Shown piece by piece: positions 1 through 9,248 of a DNA stretch of 64,000 bases. Under the pieces are notes generated by a model. The model did no database searches. It worked only from the letters and a program-made list of their open reading frames with translations, and was not told where the DNA came from. Location of the stretch: positions 1 to 64,000 of the forward strand of contig NZ_MKIR01000020.1 of assembly GCF_001832905.1 (NCBI RefSeq), given 5' to 3'. The stretch is from Floricoccus tropicus (GTDB lineage: Bacteria > Bacillota > Bacilli > Lactobacillales > Streptococcaceae). The position numbers and the translations under genes are program-made. Numbering within the stretch: position 1 is the stretch's first letter; every line of letters begins with the position of its first letter.

Positions 1-29
1 TATAATTCAAACATAGAATTATTTTTAAT

Positions 30-512
30 TTATGAATCTTGTAAAAATTTTTTTATTTTCTTTTTTAATCTGCTTTTTGCATTTGGTTCACACTGTTCAC
101 CTCTTAATAATTTCAAAACTAGTTGGAACTCTTTTTCTTTTAATCCACCTAGATAATTTTCTAAAGTTAAATTGGCAGATACTTGTTCACATATTTTTAG
201 ATTACTATTATTACTTACTACATCTCCATATTCATAGATGTCTAAATATGCTTTCTCATTAAACTTCCTCTTTCCTGCCTCTTGCATCCTGTATGTGTCG
301 GTTAAATGTTGGTTATATTTTGTTTTAAAGTATTTAAATAATGTTAGGTCATCTAGTTCTTCTTTTAGCAACCTAGATAGAATTATTCTTCCTTCTTGAT
401 AGTAATCTTCTTTCTCCCAAATAGTTATTCTTACTCTCTTCATCTCATTAACAATTATTGGTATTACTTTTTGAAATGTATTTTCTAAATCTTTATTAAA
501 CTCATATTCCAT
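30..512 (-). CDS. comX: ComX-type alternative sigma factor (competence)
   Basis: This 160-aa protein matches the short competence sigma factor ComX (SigX) of streptococci and lactococci, which directs RNA polymerase to com-box promoters of DNA-uptake genes. Seen: a WEKEDYYQEG segment (residues 32-41) equivalent to the ComX W-x-x-x-D-x-x-QEG motif, YFKTKYNQ (61-68), and RMQEAGKRKF (75-84), the sigma region 2 DNA-melting part, with a basic C-terminus. The start has a good Shine-Dalgarno (AAAGGAGG, 8 nt away). The start codon lies inside a 15-bp predicted stem (see separate entry). A likely target, comEA-comEC, is in this window. The family call rests on motif recall, not a search. Confidence 0.87.
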   Translation of the reverse strand: MEYEFNKDLENTFQKVIPIIVNEMKRVRITIWEKEDYYQEGRIILSRLLKEELDDLTLFKYFKTKYNQHLTDTYRMQEAGKRKFNEKAYLDIYEYGDVVSNNSNLKICEQVSANLTLENYLGGLKEKEFQLVLKLLRGEQCEPNAKSRLKKKIKKFLQDS

Positions 513-553
513 ATACTAAAATCCTCCTTTATTTTCTCTAGTATATGAAATAT
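504..553 (-). promoter_or_regulatory. Stem-loop sequestering the comX start codon
   Basis: The arms 539-553 and 504-518 are complementary over 15 bp with one U-G wobble (5' arm ATATTTCATATACTA, 3' arm TAGTATATGGAATAT in mRNA sense). The 3' arm contains the comX ATG and codons 2-3, and the 20-nt loop carries the AAAGGAGG Shine-Dalgarno. A -10-like TATAAT at 570-575 without a good -35 would start the transcript just upstream. Function as a translational switch is inference. Confidence 0.6.
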
Positions 554-627
554 CTTTGAATATCATTTGATTATATCTTGGATTTATATTTTCAAATCAT
601 TAAGGAGTCAAAAATGTACTTTAAGAC

Positions 628-666
628 AAAAAAACTACTACTCAAGACATGTCTTTTAGTAGTAGT
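628..666 (-). terminator. Terminator of the pst-phoU operon
   Basis: The perfect 9-bp stem ACTACTACT/AGTAGTAGT (634-642 with 658-666) encloses an inner AAGACATGTCTT palindrome and is followed on the minus strand by a run of seven T. It lies about 65 bp downstream of phoU. Confidence 0.85.
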
Positions 667-729
667 ACAAATGATTTTATTTTTTCCAAGAAAAATAATA
701 CTTTCTCTTAAGATGCGAGATTACAACCT

Positions 730-1383
730 CTATAGTTCCACAATTTTACCTGTTTTAAGGTACACAATCCATTCACAAAGGTTTTTAGCATAGTCCCCAA
801 TACGCTCTAAGTAAGTTAAAGTCATTAAGTATTCTTTACCTGTGTGGATAGTATCAGTGTTGTCTTTCATTCCTTCTAAAACTTTATTTTGAATTTCAGA
901 GAACATCAAATTAATATCATTATCCCATGTAGCAATCTCACGGGCGCGTACTTCATCACCTTGCATATATGCATTTAATGAAGCATCAACAATATTTTTA
1001 ACCTTTTCACCCATAATAGTAATATCTTCTTCAACACTTGGAATGCGTTCTTCACCTTTTAAATTTATTGCAGCTTGTGCAATGGATACAGCGTGGTCAC
1101 CCATTCTTTCAAGGTCACTTGAAGCTTTTAAGACTGTGATGATGGTTCTTAAGTCATGTGATACTGGTTGTTGTAATGCAATCATTTCAAGTGATTTAGT
1201 TTCTAATTTTGTTTCAAGATAATTTATTTCTTCATCAGAAGCAATTACTTCTTCTGCTAATTCTTTATCATGACTAACAAAAGCACGAACCGCTTTATTT
1301 AATTGAGCACTGACTTGAGTTCCCATTGAATAAAATTGGTTATGTAATTTATTCAGCTCGTCTTCAAATTGAGATCTTAACAT
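730..1383 (-). CDS. phoU: Phosphate signalling regulator PhoU
   Basis: PhoU of 217 aa, the usual size, with two tandem three-helix PhoU repeats (about residues 10-100 and 110-210). Acidic metal-binding patches are visible, for example LERMGDHA around residue 91 and LERIGDYAKN around residue 192. PhoU links the Pst transporter to the PhoR kinase and restrains Pho regulon expression and phosphate uptake when phosphate is plentiful. It is the last gene of the pst operon, 36 bp after the second pstB, and is followed by a strong terminator. The cognate kinase and regulator are encoded divergently at 6938-9214. Confidence 0.95.
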   Translation of the reverse strand: MLRSQFEDELNKLHNQFYSMGTQVSAQLNKAVRAFVSHDKELAEEVIASDEEINYLETKLETKSLEMIALQQPVSHDLRTIITVLKASSDLERMGDHAVSIAQAAINLKGEERIPSVEEDITIMGEKVKNIVDASLNAYMQGDEVRAREIATWDNDINLMFSEIQNKVLEGMKDNTDTIHTGKEYLMTLTYLERIGDYAKNLCEWIVYLKTGKIVEL

Positions 1384-1419
1384 ATTAGTACATCCCTTTC
1401 TTTATATTAAATATTTTAA

Positions 1420-2178
1420 TTATCCAAACTTACCAGATACATAATCTTCCGTTCTTTGATCTTTAGGATTCAAGAATATAGACTTAGTCTTATCATATTC
1501 AATCAATTCCCCATCAAGGAAGAAGGCCGTTTTATCTGAAATACGGCTAGCTTGTTGCATACTGTGTGTAACAATTAATATTGTATACTTTTCTTTCAGC
1601 TCAAGCAACATTGATTCAATTTTATCAGATGAAATCGGATCTAATGCACTCGTTGGTTCATCTAAAAGCAAAATATCAGGATTAACAGCTAACACGCGTG
1701 CAATACATACACGTTGCTGTTGCCCACCTGAAAGACCCAAAGCAGATTTATGCAAAATGTCTTTCACTTCATCCCAGATATTAGCAGCTTTCAAGCTATT
1801 TTCTACTGCCTCATCAAGAACTGCCTTATCTTTTTCACCCTTAAGACGTAAACCATAGACAACATTCTCATAAATTGAAAACGGAAAAGGATTTGGCTGT
1901 TGGAAAACCATACCAATATCTTTTCTAAGCTCTACTGTGTCCATTCTTGGACCATATATATTACGATCTTTGTAGGTAATTGTACCTGTAGTTGTGACAC
2001 CTGGAACTAAGTCATTCATTCTGTTAATTGAACGAAGAAGAGTTGATTTACCAGATCCCGAAGGTCCGATTAATGAAGTTATTTCATTGGGATAAAAATC
2101 CATTGAAATTTCTTTAATTGATTTTTTCTTCCCATAATATAGGGAAAAGTCTTTTACATTTAAAATTGGTTCAGCCAT
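1420..2178 (-). CDS. pstB: Phosphate ABC transporter ATP-binding protein (second copy)
   Basis: ABC ATPase of 252 aa powering high-affinity phosphate import through PstC-PstA. Seen: Walker [10 protein letters not shown] (near residue 38), signature LSGGQQQR, Walker [14 protein letters not shown] and the H-loop histidine in VTHSM. It lies 9 bp after the other pstB in the same operon. Tandem PstB genes are usual in Streptococcaceae (the pstB/pstA pair in lactococcal naming). Both copies keep all catalytic motifs, so both should be active. Which copy is used when cannot be told from sequence. Confidence 0.95.
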   Translation of the reverse strand: MAEPILNVKDFSLYYGKKKSIKEISMDFYPNEITSLIGPSGSGKSTLLRSINRMNDLVPGVTTTGTITYKDRNIYGPRMDTVELRKDIGMVFQQPNPFPFSIYENVVYGLRLKGEKDKAVLDEAVENSLKAANIWDEVKDILHKSALGLSGGQQQRVCIARVLAVNPDILLLDEPTSALDPISSDKIESMLLELKEKYTILIVTHSMQQASRISDKTAFFLDGELIEYDKTKSIFLNPKDQRTEDYVSGKFG

Positions 2179-2187
2179 TACACTCTC

Positions 2188-2991
2188 CTATCCAAAATGT
2201 CCTGAAACATAGTCGCCTGTAGATCTTAGCTCAGGATTTGTGAAGATTTTACTTGTTTTATCATATTCAATTAGGTCCCCTGAATACATAAATCCAGTGT
2301 AATCACTTGAACGCGCTGCCTGTTGCATATTATGAGTTACAATGATAATCGTATAATCTTTTTTCAAGTCAGCCATAGTCTCTTCAATCTGCATTGTAGA
2401 GATTGGGTCAAGCGCACTAGCTGGTTCATCCATTAATAGAATATCAGGTTTAACAGCTATTGCACGTGCAATACATAAACGTTGTTGTTGTCCACCTGAT
2501 AAAGCAAGTGCTGATTTGTTAAGATCATCTTTAACTTGATCCCATAATGCCGCTTGTTTTAGAGATGTTTCTACAACTTCATCAAGAGTTTTCTTATCTT
2601 TCACTCCTGCACGTTCAAGCGCAAAAGTAATATTTCTATAAATTGATTTAGAAAATGGATTTGGTCTTTGAAAAACCATACCAATACATTTTCTTGCTTC
2701 GTAAACATTTACATTAGTATCGTTGATATTTACACCTTCGTAATTAATTTCTCCTGTTACTCTAGCAATATCAATAGTATCATTCATTCTATTTAAACTG
2801 CGTAAGTAAGTTGATTTTCCTGAACCAGAAGGTCCAATTAAAGCAGTTATTTTATTCTTTTCAAATTGCATATCAATACCATGTATAGATTCAAAATCTC
2901 CATAGAACACCTTTAAATCTTTAGTTGATAATGCTACTTTTTCATCGTCAAAAGTTATAATGTGACGGTCATTCCAATTATAATCAGCCAT
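2188..2991 (-). CDS. pstB: Phosphate ABC transporter ATP-binding protein (first copy)
   Basis: ABC ATPase of 267 aa with Walker [10 protein letters not shown], signature LSGGQQQR, Walker [14 protein letters not shown] and an intact H-loop (VTHNM). The first 20 residues extend beyond the neighbouring paralogue and are rich in acidic and aromatic residues. It follows pstA by 3 bp, so translation is probably coupled. It forms the nucleotide-binding part of the Pst phosphate importer with its tandem paralogue. Confidence 0.95.
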   Translation of the reverse strand: MADYNWNDRHIITFDDEKVALSTKDLKVFYGDFESIHGIDMQFEKNKITALIGPSGSGKSTYLRSLNRMNDTIDIARVTGEINYEGVNINDTNVNVYEARKCIGMVFQRPNPFSKSIYRNITFALERAGVKDKKTLDEVVETSLKQAALWDQVKDDLNKSALALSGGQQQRLCIARAIAVKPDILLMDEPASALDPISTMQIEETMADLKKDYTIIIVTHNMQQAARSSDYTGFMYSGDLIEYDKTSKIFTNPELRSTGDYVSGHFG

Positions 2992-2994
2992 TTT

Positions 2995-3885
2995 TTACCC
3001 CGCAGATGTAAGTTTACTATGTAATTTTTTACCAATAAAACGAGCAGAAAAATTAAATAATAATACAAATAATACTAACACAGCACTTGCCCCAGCAGAA
3101 ACTGCAGCACCATCAGGAACAGTTCCTTCACTGTTTACCTTCCAAATATGAACAGCCAGTGTTTCAGCCTGACGGAAAATACTTATTGGACTTGCTACTG
3201 AAAGAGGATTCCAATTTGACCAGTCTAGTGCTGGTGCAGATTGTCCAGCAGTATAAATAAGTGCAGCTGCCTCACCAAAAATACGACCACTGGCTAATAC
3301 AACACCTGTAATGATACCTGGTAATGCTTCTGGAATTATTACATGAAGAACTGTTTCCCAACGTGATAATCCCAGTGCAAGACCTGCTTCACGTTGAGTA
3401 TGGTGGACTGCCTTTAAGCTTTCCTCAACATTTCTCGTCATTAATGGTAGATTAAAAACAGTAAGTGCCAATGCACCTGAGATTATTGAAAAACCATAGC
3501 CAAATTGAATAACAAAAATCAAGAAACCAAATAGACCTACTACAACTGATGGTAATGAACTTAAAATCTCAATTGAAGTTCTAACTAGACCAGTTAATTT
3601 ACTTTTTTGATTTGCATATTCAGATAAATAAATACCTGCTCCGAGTGACAATGGAAATGAAATAATCATTGTAACAATGAGTAAAAATACACTGTTAAAG
3701 AGTTGGATACCAATACCACCACCCTCTTCATATGCTTTTGCTGGACTTGTAAGGAAACTCCAACTAACATGTGGTAATCCTCTTACTAAAATGTAAAGTA
3801 AAAGGGCTGATAAAATTAATACAATTATTCCTGAGATTGCATACAAAACACCTGTTGCAATCCTATCTGCTTTTTTAGGATTCAC
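2995..3885 (-). CDS. pstA: Phosphate ABC transporter permease PstA
   Basis: Inner-membrane permease of 296 aa with about six hydrophobic segments and the binding-protein-dependent transport signature (EAGLALGLSRWETV, around residues 165-180), which contacts the ATPase. It is homologous to its neighbour PstC and together they form the phosphate channel. Operon position is between pstC (27 bp upstream) and the first pstB (3 bp downstream). Confidence 0.95.
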   Translation of the reverse strand: MNPKKADRIATGVLYAISGIIVLILSALLLYILVRGLPHVSWSFLTSPAKAYEEGGGIGIQLFNSVFLLIVTMIISFPLSLGAGIYLSEYANQKSKLTGLVRTSIEILSSLPSVVVGLFGFLIFVIQFGYGFSIISGALALTVFNLPLMTRNVEESLKAVHHTQREAGLALGLSRWETVLHVIIPEALPGIITGVVLASGRIFGEAAALIYTAGQSAPALDWSNWNPLSVASPISIFRQAETLAVHIWKVNSEGTVPDGAAVSAGASAVLVLFVLLFNFSARFIGKKLHSKLTSAG

Positions 3886-3912
3886 TTTTTTATCTCCTAT
3901 AAATCTTTCGTC

Positions 3913-4836
3913 TTAAAATTGTCCACGTTTAGCAATAAGTCTCATTACTATATTAAAGACTAATGACATTGCTAAAAGTATCAGTGCAAGTGACCAAAGA
4001 ACATTATTTTGAACAGTACCCATGATTGTATTACCAATTCCTTGAGTAAGCACGCTTGTTAATGTACTTGCTGGTGTTGTTAAACTTTTTGGCATAATTG
4101 CGGCATTCCCCACAACCATTTGAATTGCTAACGCCTCACCAAAGGCACGCGCCATACCAAAAACAACTGCTGTTAATATTCCTGGCATTGCCGCTCTCAA
4201 TAATACTCTAGAAATTGTTTGCCATCTTGTGGCACCTAACCCAAGAGATGCTTCCTTATAATGTCGAGGTACTGCTTTCATTGAATCAACAGTCATACTC
4301 GTAACTGTAGGAAGTATCATAACAAAGAGTACAAATACACCTGATAAGATACCAAAACCAGTACCTCCAAAAGTTGAACGGATTGCAGGGACAACAACAG
4401 CAAGTCCTACAAACCCATATACTACTGAAGGGATACCAACTAGTAACTCAATAACTGGTTGAAGAATTTTCGCACCTCTTTTAGGTGAAATTTCTGTCAT
4501 AAAGATAGCAGCTCCAATAGCAAACGGTGTTGCTAATAACGCAGATAAAATTGTCACAACTAAACTACCTGTGATCATCGGTAAAGCACCGACCATTGGT
4601 TTACCATCAGGTCCTAGTTCACTAGGATTCCAAGTTGTCCCAAATAAAAATTTAAATGGATTAATTTTATCAACAAAAAATGTTGATAGTCCTTTTTGAG
4701 CAACAAAGAAGAAAATCATTGCTACGACAAAAACTATAAGAGAGATACAAACAAATGTTATACCTCTACCAAATTTTTCAAGTCGAGAATTTTTCGACTT
4801 TGATAGTAATTTTTCTTGAATTTTTGTATTTTCCAT
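3913..4836 (-). CDS. pstC: Phosphate ABC transporter permease PstC
   Basis: Permease of 307 aa with a cytoplasmic N-terminus of about 25 residues, a first membrane segment near 28-50, and the EAA-loop motif EASLGLGATRWQTI (about 194-207). It pairs with PstA as the phosphate channel. It begins 28 bp after the second phosphate-binding lipoprotein gene and is cotranscribed with it. Confidence 0.95.
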   Translation of the reverse strand: MENTKIQEKLLSKSKNSRLEKFGRGITFVCISLIVFVVAMIFFFVAQKGLSTFFVDKINPFKFLFGTTWNPSELGPDGKPMVGALPMITGSLVVTILSALLATPFAIGAAIFMTEISPKRGAKILQPVIELLVGIPSVVYGFVGLAVVVPAIRSTFGGTGFGILSGVFVLFVMILPTVTSMTVDSMKAVPRHYKEASLGLGATRWQTISRVLLRAAMPGILTAVVFGMARAFGEALAIQMVVGNAAIMPKSLTTPASTLTSVLTQGIGNTIMGTVQNNVLWSLALILLAMSLVFNIVMRLIAKRGQF

Positions 4837-4864
4837 AATATTCCTTAATATCTATAAAGTAAAA

Positions 4865-5725
4865 TTATTTATTTGTTATATTACCTTCTACATCGCGTTC
4901 TACTTTCATAGCTGTAATTGGAATATAACCCATTTTTTCAACTACTGAACCTTGAATATCATCACTTAAAATATATTCCAAGAATTCTTTTGTCAAACTT
5001 GTTGGTTCACCTTTAGTATACATATGTTCATATGCCCAAATTGGCCATTTGTTTACTGTTATATTTTCATCATTTGGTTCGTAATCATTTAAATTTAATG
5101 CTTTAACTGATTTATCAATATTTGAAAATGCAAGGTAGCTAATTGCTCCCGGTGTTTGAGAAACGATTTGCTTTGTCATTCCTGATGAGTCTTGTTCTTG
5201 ACTAGCTTTTGTAGATTTCCCATCCATTACCCAGCGCTCAAATGTTGCTCTAGTACCACTTCCTGTTGCACGGTTAATTAAAACTATTTTTTGATCATTA
5301 CCACCAACTTCTTTCCAGTTAGTAATTTCACCTGTAAAAATTTTTCTCAATTGTTCAACAGTAAGATTATCAACCTTAATGCTTTTATTAACAATAGGAG
5401 CAATCCCTACAACAGCTACTTTATGATCAATTAGCTTGGATGCATCAACACCTTTTTTTTCTTCAGCGAACAAATCTGAATTACCAATTTCTACGGCTCC
5501 AGCTTGAACCTGAGATAAACCAGTTCCTGAACCACCCCCTTGGACATTAATAAATCTTCCAGGGTTCTTTTGTGAAAACGACTCTGATGCTGTCTCTACA
5601 AGTGGTTGCAAAGCGCTAGAACCAACTGCTGTAATTGATTCACCTTTGTCAATCCACTTTGCACAACCTGTTAAGAGAAATGCAACTCCTAAAAGGCTAC
5701 ATAAAGTTACAAGTTTTTTGTTCAT
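4865..5725 (-). CDS. pstS: Phosphate-binding lipoprotein PstS (operon copy)
   Basis: Extracellular phosphate-binding lipoprotein of 286 aa. Lipobox LTGC ends at Cys21 after a short hydrophobic signal. The PBP-like fold carries the phosphate-loop motifs [17 protein letters not shown] and GSGTRATFE. It is the first gene of pstS2-pstCABB-phoU. A weak promoter (TATAAT with a poor -35) sits in the short spacer after the pstS1 terminator. It is a close paralogue of the protein at 5874-6767; the pair corresponds to lactococcal PstE/PstF. Confidence 0.93.
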   Translation of the reverse strand: MNKKLVTLCSLLGVAFLLTGCAKWIDKGESITAVGSSALQPLVETASESFSQKNPGRFINVQGGGSGTGLSQVQAGAVEIGNSDLFAEEKKGVDASKLIDHKVAVVGIAPIVNKSIKVDNLTVEQLRKIFTGEITNWKEVGGNDQKIVLINRATGSGTRATFERWVMDGKSTKASQEQDSSGMTKQIVSQTPGAISYLAFSNIDKSVKALNLNDYEPNDENITVNKWPIWAYEHMYTKGEPTSLTKEFLEYILSDDIQGSVVEKMGYIPITAMKVERDVEGNITNK

Positions 5726-5793
5726 AATATCTCCATTTTTTTAGACTTCAATTATATTTTACCAAAAAATAACAGATAAGGTATATATTTATG

Positions 5794-5817
5794 GAAAAAA
5801 GGACAATAAATGTCCTT
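5794..5817 (-). terminator. Terminator between the two pstS genes
   Basis: Perfect stem AAGGACA/TGTCCTT with a 5-nt loop (5799-5817) followed on the minus strand by six T. It should make pstS1 largely monocistronic, with partial read-through into the transporter genes. Confidence 0.8.
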
Positions 5818-5873
5818 GTCTCCAATAATTTTCATTTGAAGTTTATAAAGCTTGAAAATATTTTTAGAACTTT

Positions 5874-6767
5874 TTATTTATTTGAAACCTTACCGTCTGC
5901 ATGACGTTCAACTTTCATACCTTCCATTGGGATGTATCCAAGTTTTTTAATTGATTCATGGTTATCAGTAACGTATTTAATAAAATTCTTTTCAGCATCT
6001 GTTTCTTTAGATTTCAAAGTATACATATGCTCATATGCCCAAATTTTCCACTCATTCTTTTCAATGTTTTCTTGAGAAGGTTCAATTTTATCAATTGAGA
6101 TTGGAGTTACTTTTGCACTCTTAATATTTGATAGAGCAACATATGAAATTGCACCTGGAGTCTGTTCAACCATCTTAACTGCTGTTCCTGATGAATCCTG
6201 CTCTTGAGATTTAATAACCTTAACCCCATCTCCAAGACCATATTTCTCAAAGTTAAAGCGAGTTCCAGAGCCTTCAGCACGGTTAATTACAACAATCGCT
6301 TGATCTTTTCCTCCAAGATCTTTCCAGTTTGTAACTTTACCAGTAAAAATATCTTTTAATTGATCCGTTGTTAAATCCTTCACACCAGTATCAGCATGAG
6401 AAATTGGTGTAATACCTACTACTGCAACTTTATAGTCAACAAGAGCCGATGCGTCGATTCCGTCTTTTTCTTCAGCAAATAGATCTGAGTTCCCAATTTG
6501 AATTGCTCCACTCTGAACATTTGAAAGTCCAAATCCAGAACCACCACCTTGAACAGTAACCGTAGCCCCTGCATTCTCAGATGTAAATGATTCAACGTTT
6601 GCTTCAACTAAAGGTTGTAGAGCCGTAGATCCTGCAACAGTTAATTTAATTTGGTCATTAGATTTTTTACTTGTATCTGTTGAGCTATTATCTTTATTAC
6701 CACCACAGGCTGCTAATGTAAGTACAGACGCTGTAATAAGTGTAGCTACTTTAACTTGTTTTTTCAT
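5874..6767 (-). CDS. pstS: Phosphate-binding lipoprotein PstS (promoter-proximal copy)
   Basis: Phosphate-binding lipoprotein of 297 aa. Lipobox LAAC places the lipid-modified cysteine at residue 21, followed by a short polar linker. Phosphate-site motifs VAGSTALQPL, GGGSGFGL and EGSGTRFNFE match its neighbour at 4865-5725. It is the first gene behind the Pho box at 6837-6876 and is followed at once by an intrinsic terminator, so it is expected to be made in excess over the permease and ATPase subunits, as for many solute receptors. Confidence 0.93.
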   Translation of the reverse strand: MKKQVKVATLITASVLTLAACGGNKDNSSTDTSKKSNDQIKLTVAGSTALQPLVEANVESFTSENAGATVTVQGGGSGFGLSNVQSGAIQIGNSDLFAEEKDGIDASALVDYKVAVVGITPISHADTGVKDLTTDQLKDIFTGKVTNWKDLGGKDQAIVVINRAEGSGTRFNFEKYGLGDGVKVIKSQEQDSSGTAVKMVEQTPGAISYVALSNIKSAKVTPISIDKIEPSQENIEKNEWKIWAYEHMYTLKSKETDAEKNFIKYVTDNHESIKKLGYIPMEGMKVERHADGKVSNK

Positions 6768-6810
6768 TTCTTCTCCTAAAAATCAATTTATGTTATTTAG
6801 TACATTGATT

Positions 6811-6876
6811 ATTCTACCCCATACTCTGTTTCTTGTGTGTAAACCTTATATAAATAAAATGTAAATTTTATGTAAA
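6811..6876 (-). promoter_or_regulatory. Pho box and promoter of pstS1
   Basis: Four direct 7-bp repeats (TTTACAT, TTTACAT, TTTATAT, TTTACAC on the minus strand) occupy 6870-6876, 6859-6865, 6848-6854 and 6837-6843, an exact 11-bp period. This matches the tandem TT(A/T)ACA half-sites bound by PhoP-type regulators. A TAGAAT -10 lies at 6811-6816 with no proper -35, as expected for an activator-dependent promoter. Confidence 0.85.
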
Positions 6877-6904
6877 ATTTAAGGAGAATATCTTGTGACA
6901 AATT

Positions 6905-6931
6905 TCTTTTTACTTTTATTTCTGCTAAAAT
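6905..6931 (+). promoter_or_regulatory. Extended -10 promoter of phoP
   Basis: TGCTAAAAT (TG at 6923-6924, -10 at 6926-6931) is preceded 17 bp upstream by TTTCTT. The predicted transcription start coincides with the A of the phoP ATG at 6938. Confidence 0.6.
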
Positions 6932-6937
6932 CAAGGT

Positions 6938-7633
6938 ATGAAAAAAATATTAATTGCCGATGACGATAAATCAATTCGTTTTCTCTTAGAATTTAGTTTT
7001 ACTCAAGAAAATTTTGAGGTTATTACTGTCGAAGATGGAAAAATGGCTTATGAATTAGCTAAAACAGATGCATTTGATGCTATTGTACTTGATTTAATGA
7101 TGCCTGGATATACTGGAATAGAGGTGAGTCAAAAGCTCCGACAAAAGAATATCTTTACACCAATACTTATATTAACAGCTAAAGATGATGCTGATACTAT
7201 GATTGAAGGTCTTGAAGGTGGTGCAGATGACTATATGTATAAACCATTCTCAACAGTTGAAATAATTACACGCATTAAGTCATTAATTAGAAGAAGTGAA
7301 AATTATAAACAATCTCAAAGTAAAATTTTTACAATTGATGATTTAAAAGTCGATTTTAATAAAAAACAAGTTTTTATAGCTAATAGGGAAATTTCATTAA
7401 CAAAAAGAGAATTTGAACTATTATCATATTTAATTGATAATCAAAACACACCTGTATCTAGAGCTGAAATTTTAGAAAAATTTTGGGGTGATTCAACTGA
7501 TTTAGGTTATACAAGAATAGTTGAAGTTCATATGTCTAAATTAAGAGAAAAAATAGAAGTTGATCCTAAGAATCCTGAATATATTAAAACAAAGAGGGGA
7601 TTTGGATATGTATTCAAAGGAAATGAGGAATAG
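6938..7633 (+). CDS. phoP: Phosphate response regulator, PhoP family
   Basis: OmpR/PhoB-class response regulator of 231 aa. Receiver domain at residues 1-118 with the acidic pair D8/D9, phospho-acceptor D52 and conserved K102; winged-helix DNA-binding domain at about 130-228 ending in KTKRGFGYVF. It is divergent from pstS1 with a Pho box between them and is followed by the kinase 12 bp downstream. No usable Shine-Dalgarno precedes the ATG (AAGG lies 1 nt away), and the -10 box ends 6 nt upstream, suggesting a leaderless mRNA. Naming as PhoP rests on context and family. Confidence 0.88.
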   Translation: MKKILIADDDKSIRFLLEFSFTQENFEVITVEDGKMAYELAKTDAFDAIVLDLMMPGYTGIEVSQKLRQKNIFTPILILTAKDDADTMIEGLEGGADDYMYKPFSTVEIITRIKSLIRRSENYKQSQSKIFTIDDLKVDFNKKQVFIANREISLTKREFELLSYLIDNQNTPVSRAEILEKFWGDSTDLGYTRIVEVHMSKLREKIEVDPKNPEYIKTKRGFGYVFKGNEE

Positions 7634-7645
7634 ACAATATACAAT

Positions 7646-9214
7646 ATGAAAAAACATTTTAAATTTATAATTTTTTCAATTATATATATTTGTACAACTA
7701 TTTTACTGTCAAAAAGTATTGCTGCTTCTCTCTTAAATTCCGAAATTTCATCATTAGAAAAGAAACTTGATCAAATTGTTCAAGAAATCAAAGATGGAAA
7801 TCGCACACGTTCTACTTATACTGAGTTACAAATTTTTACTGACGACAATAATGTACCAGAAGATGTCCAAAATGTATTTAAAGGCAGTGGACATTCAAAC
7901 TCAATAATTAATGGAAACCTATATATTTCAACACCGTTAACAGTAAATGGTAAAACAAAAGAAGTAATTCGAATAGGTGAAAAATTGAATGTAAATACCT
8001 CTATATTTGAGTTAATCTTTTTATATTCTACTGTAATATATTTATTTATTCTCATTTACTATTTTAATAGTAAATCATCAAATGATAGAGAAATATCTGA
8101 GATTAATAAAATTATCACAAGATTCCATAAAAATCCCTATCAAGAACTTAGAGTTGATAGTCAAAGCGATCCAATTCTCGATAGTGTTAATAATTATAGT
8201 TCTCAGGTATATGCTATTTTGAATGATAAGAACCAACAAATAGATAATATCCTTAAACTCATCAATACCTTAGACTTCCCGGTTTTTATTTACGATGACC
8301 AAGGAAGTCTTATAAAATCTAATGATTCATTTAAATTGGAATTCCCTTATGCTATGAATATAAGTTACTTTAAAGATCAAATAGAATTTTTAAATTTTTT
8401 AGTTAGTAATCTAGTAGGTTCAAATGATATCCAAGGTCAATTTTATTTTGAAGATATTGATAAGTACTTTCAAGTTAAAATTTCAAATATAGATAACCTT
8501 CAAGGAAATTACATAGTCAGTATGTTAGACATTTCAGAACCAATAAAAGCAAAAATAAGTCAAGATAATTTTATTGCCAATGTTTCTCATGAACTCAAGA
8601 CACCATTGACATCAATTATTGGGTTTTCAGATGCCATAACAACTCATAATATCTCTCAAGAACAAATAAATGAATTTAGTTTAATAATAAAAAAGGAAGC
8701 TAGACGATTAGAAAATCTTGTAAATGATACACTTAAACTAACTAAAAATAATATTAAAATTCAGAAGAACGAAATTCAAATTAATGAAATAATTGAAGAC
8801 ATATTATCCAAATTATATTTTCAAATTGAAGAAAAGAAACTTCTTGTTGAAAAGCAGCTTGAAGATATCTATCTGCTTACTAACTATGATTTGTTTTATG
8901 GTATTGCTAAAAATATTATTGAAAATGCAATTTTTTACACAAAAGATAATGGAAAAATATACATTTCTCTCAATAACGATGATAAGAATGCATATTTAAC
9001 AGTAAAAGACAATGGAATTGGAATCTCTCTTGTAAATCAAGAGAGGATATTTGAGCGATTTTACCGAGTTGACGGAGCAAGAACTAATACAACTAACGGA
9101 ACAGGTCTTGGATTAGCGATTGTTAAGCATAATGCGAAATACTTAGATGCAAAAATTTCGATGACTAGCAAGTTAGATGAGGGTACTGAAATTTCAGTTG
9201 CTTTTCCAAAATAA
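7646..9214 (+). CDS. phoR: Phosphate sensor histidine kinase, PhoR-like
   Basis: Membrane histidine kinase of 522 aa. Two membrane segments (about 6-28 and 120-141) flank a 90-residue extracytoplasmic loop, followed by a linker, a PAS-like domain (about 206-295), a HisKA domain with phospho-acceptor H315 in NVSHELKTPLTS, and HATPase_c with N-box NIIENAIFY and G-boxes DNGIGIS and GTGLGLAIVK. It partners with the regulator just upstream. The nearest good Shine-Dalgarno (GAGGA) is about 17 nt from the ATG, so coupling to phoP translation is likely. A bidirectional terminator follows. Confidence 0.88.
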   Translation: MKKHFKFIIFSIIYICTTILLSKSIAASLLNSEISSLEKKLDQIVQEIKDGNRTRSTYTELQIFTDDNNVPEDVQNVFKGSGHSNSIINGNLYISTPLTVNGKTKEVIRIGEKLNVNTSIFELIFLYSTVIYLFILIYYFNSKSSNDREISEINKIITRFHKNPYQELRVDSQSDPILDSVNNYSSQVYAILNDKNQQIDNILKLINTLDFPVFIYDDQGSLIKSNDSFKLEFPYAMNISYFKDQIEFLNFLVSNLVGSNDIQGQFYFEDIDKYFQVKISNIDNLQGNYIVSMLDISEPIKAKISQDNFIANVSHELKTPLTSIIGFSDAITTHNISQEQINEFSLIIKKEARRLENLVNDTLKLTKNNIKIQKNEIQINEIIEDILSKLYFQIEEKKLLVEKQLEDIYLLTNYDLFYGIAKNIIENAIFYTKDNGKIYISLNNDDKNAYLTVKDNGIGISLVNQERIFERFYRVDGARTNTTNGTGLGLAIVKHNAKYLDAKISMTSKLDEGTEISVAFPK

Positions 9215-9248
9215 AAAGAGTTGATGAAAAAAATCATCAACTCTTTTT
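9213..9248. terminator. Bidirectional terminator phoR / atpC
   Basis: Stem AAAAAGAGTTGATG/CATCAACTCTTTTT with an 8-nt A-rich loop and T runs on both strands. It ends both convergent operons. Confidence 0.9.

Noticed and set aside
578-793. 71-aa open frame on the plus strand
   Set aside because: It runs through the phoU terminator hairpin and into the antisense of phoU; composition is not protein-like.
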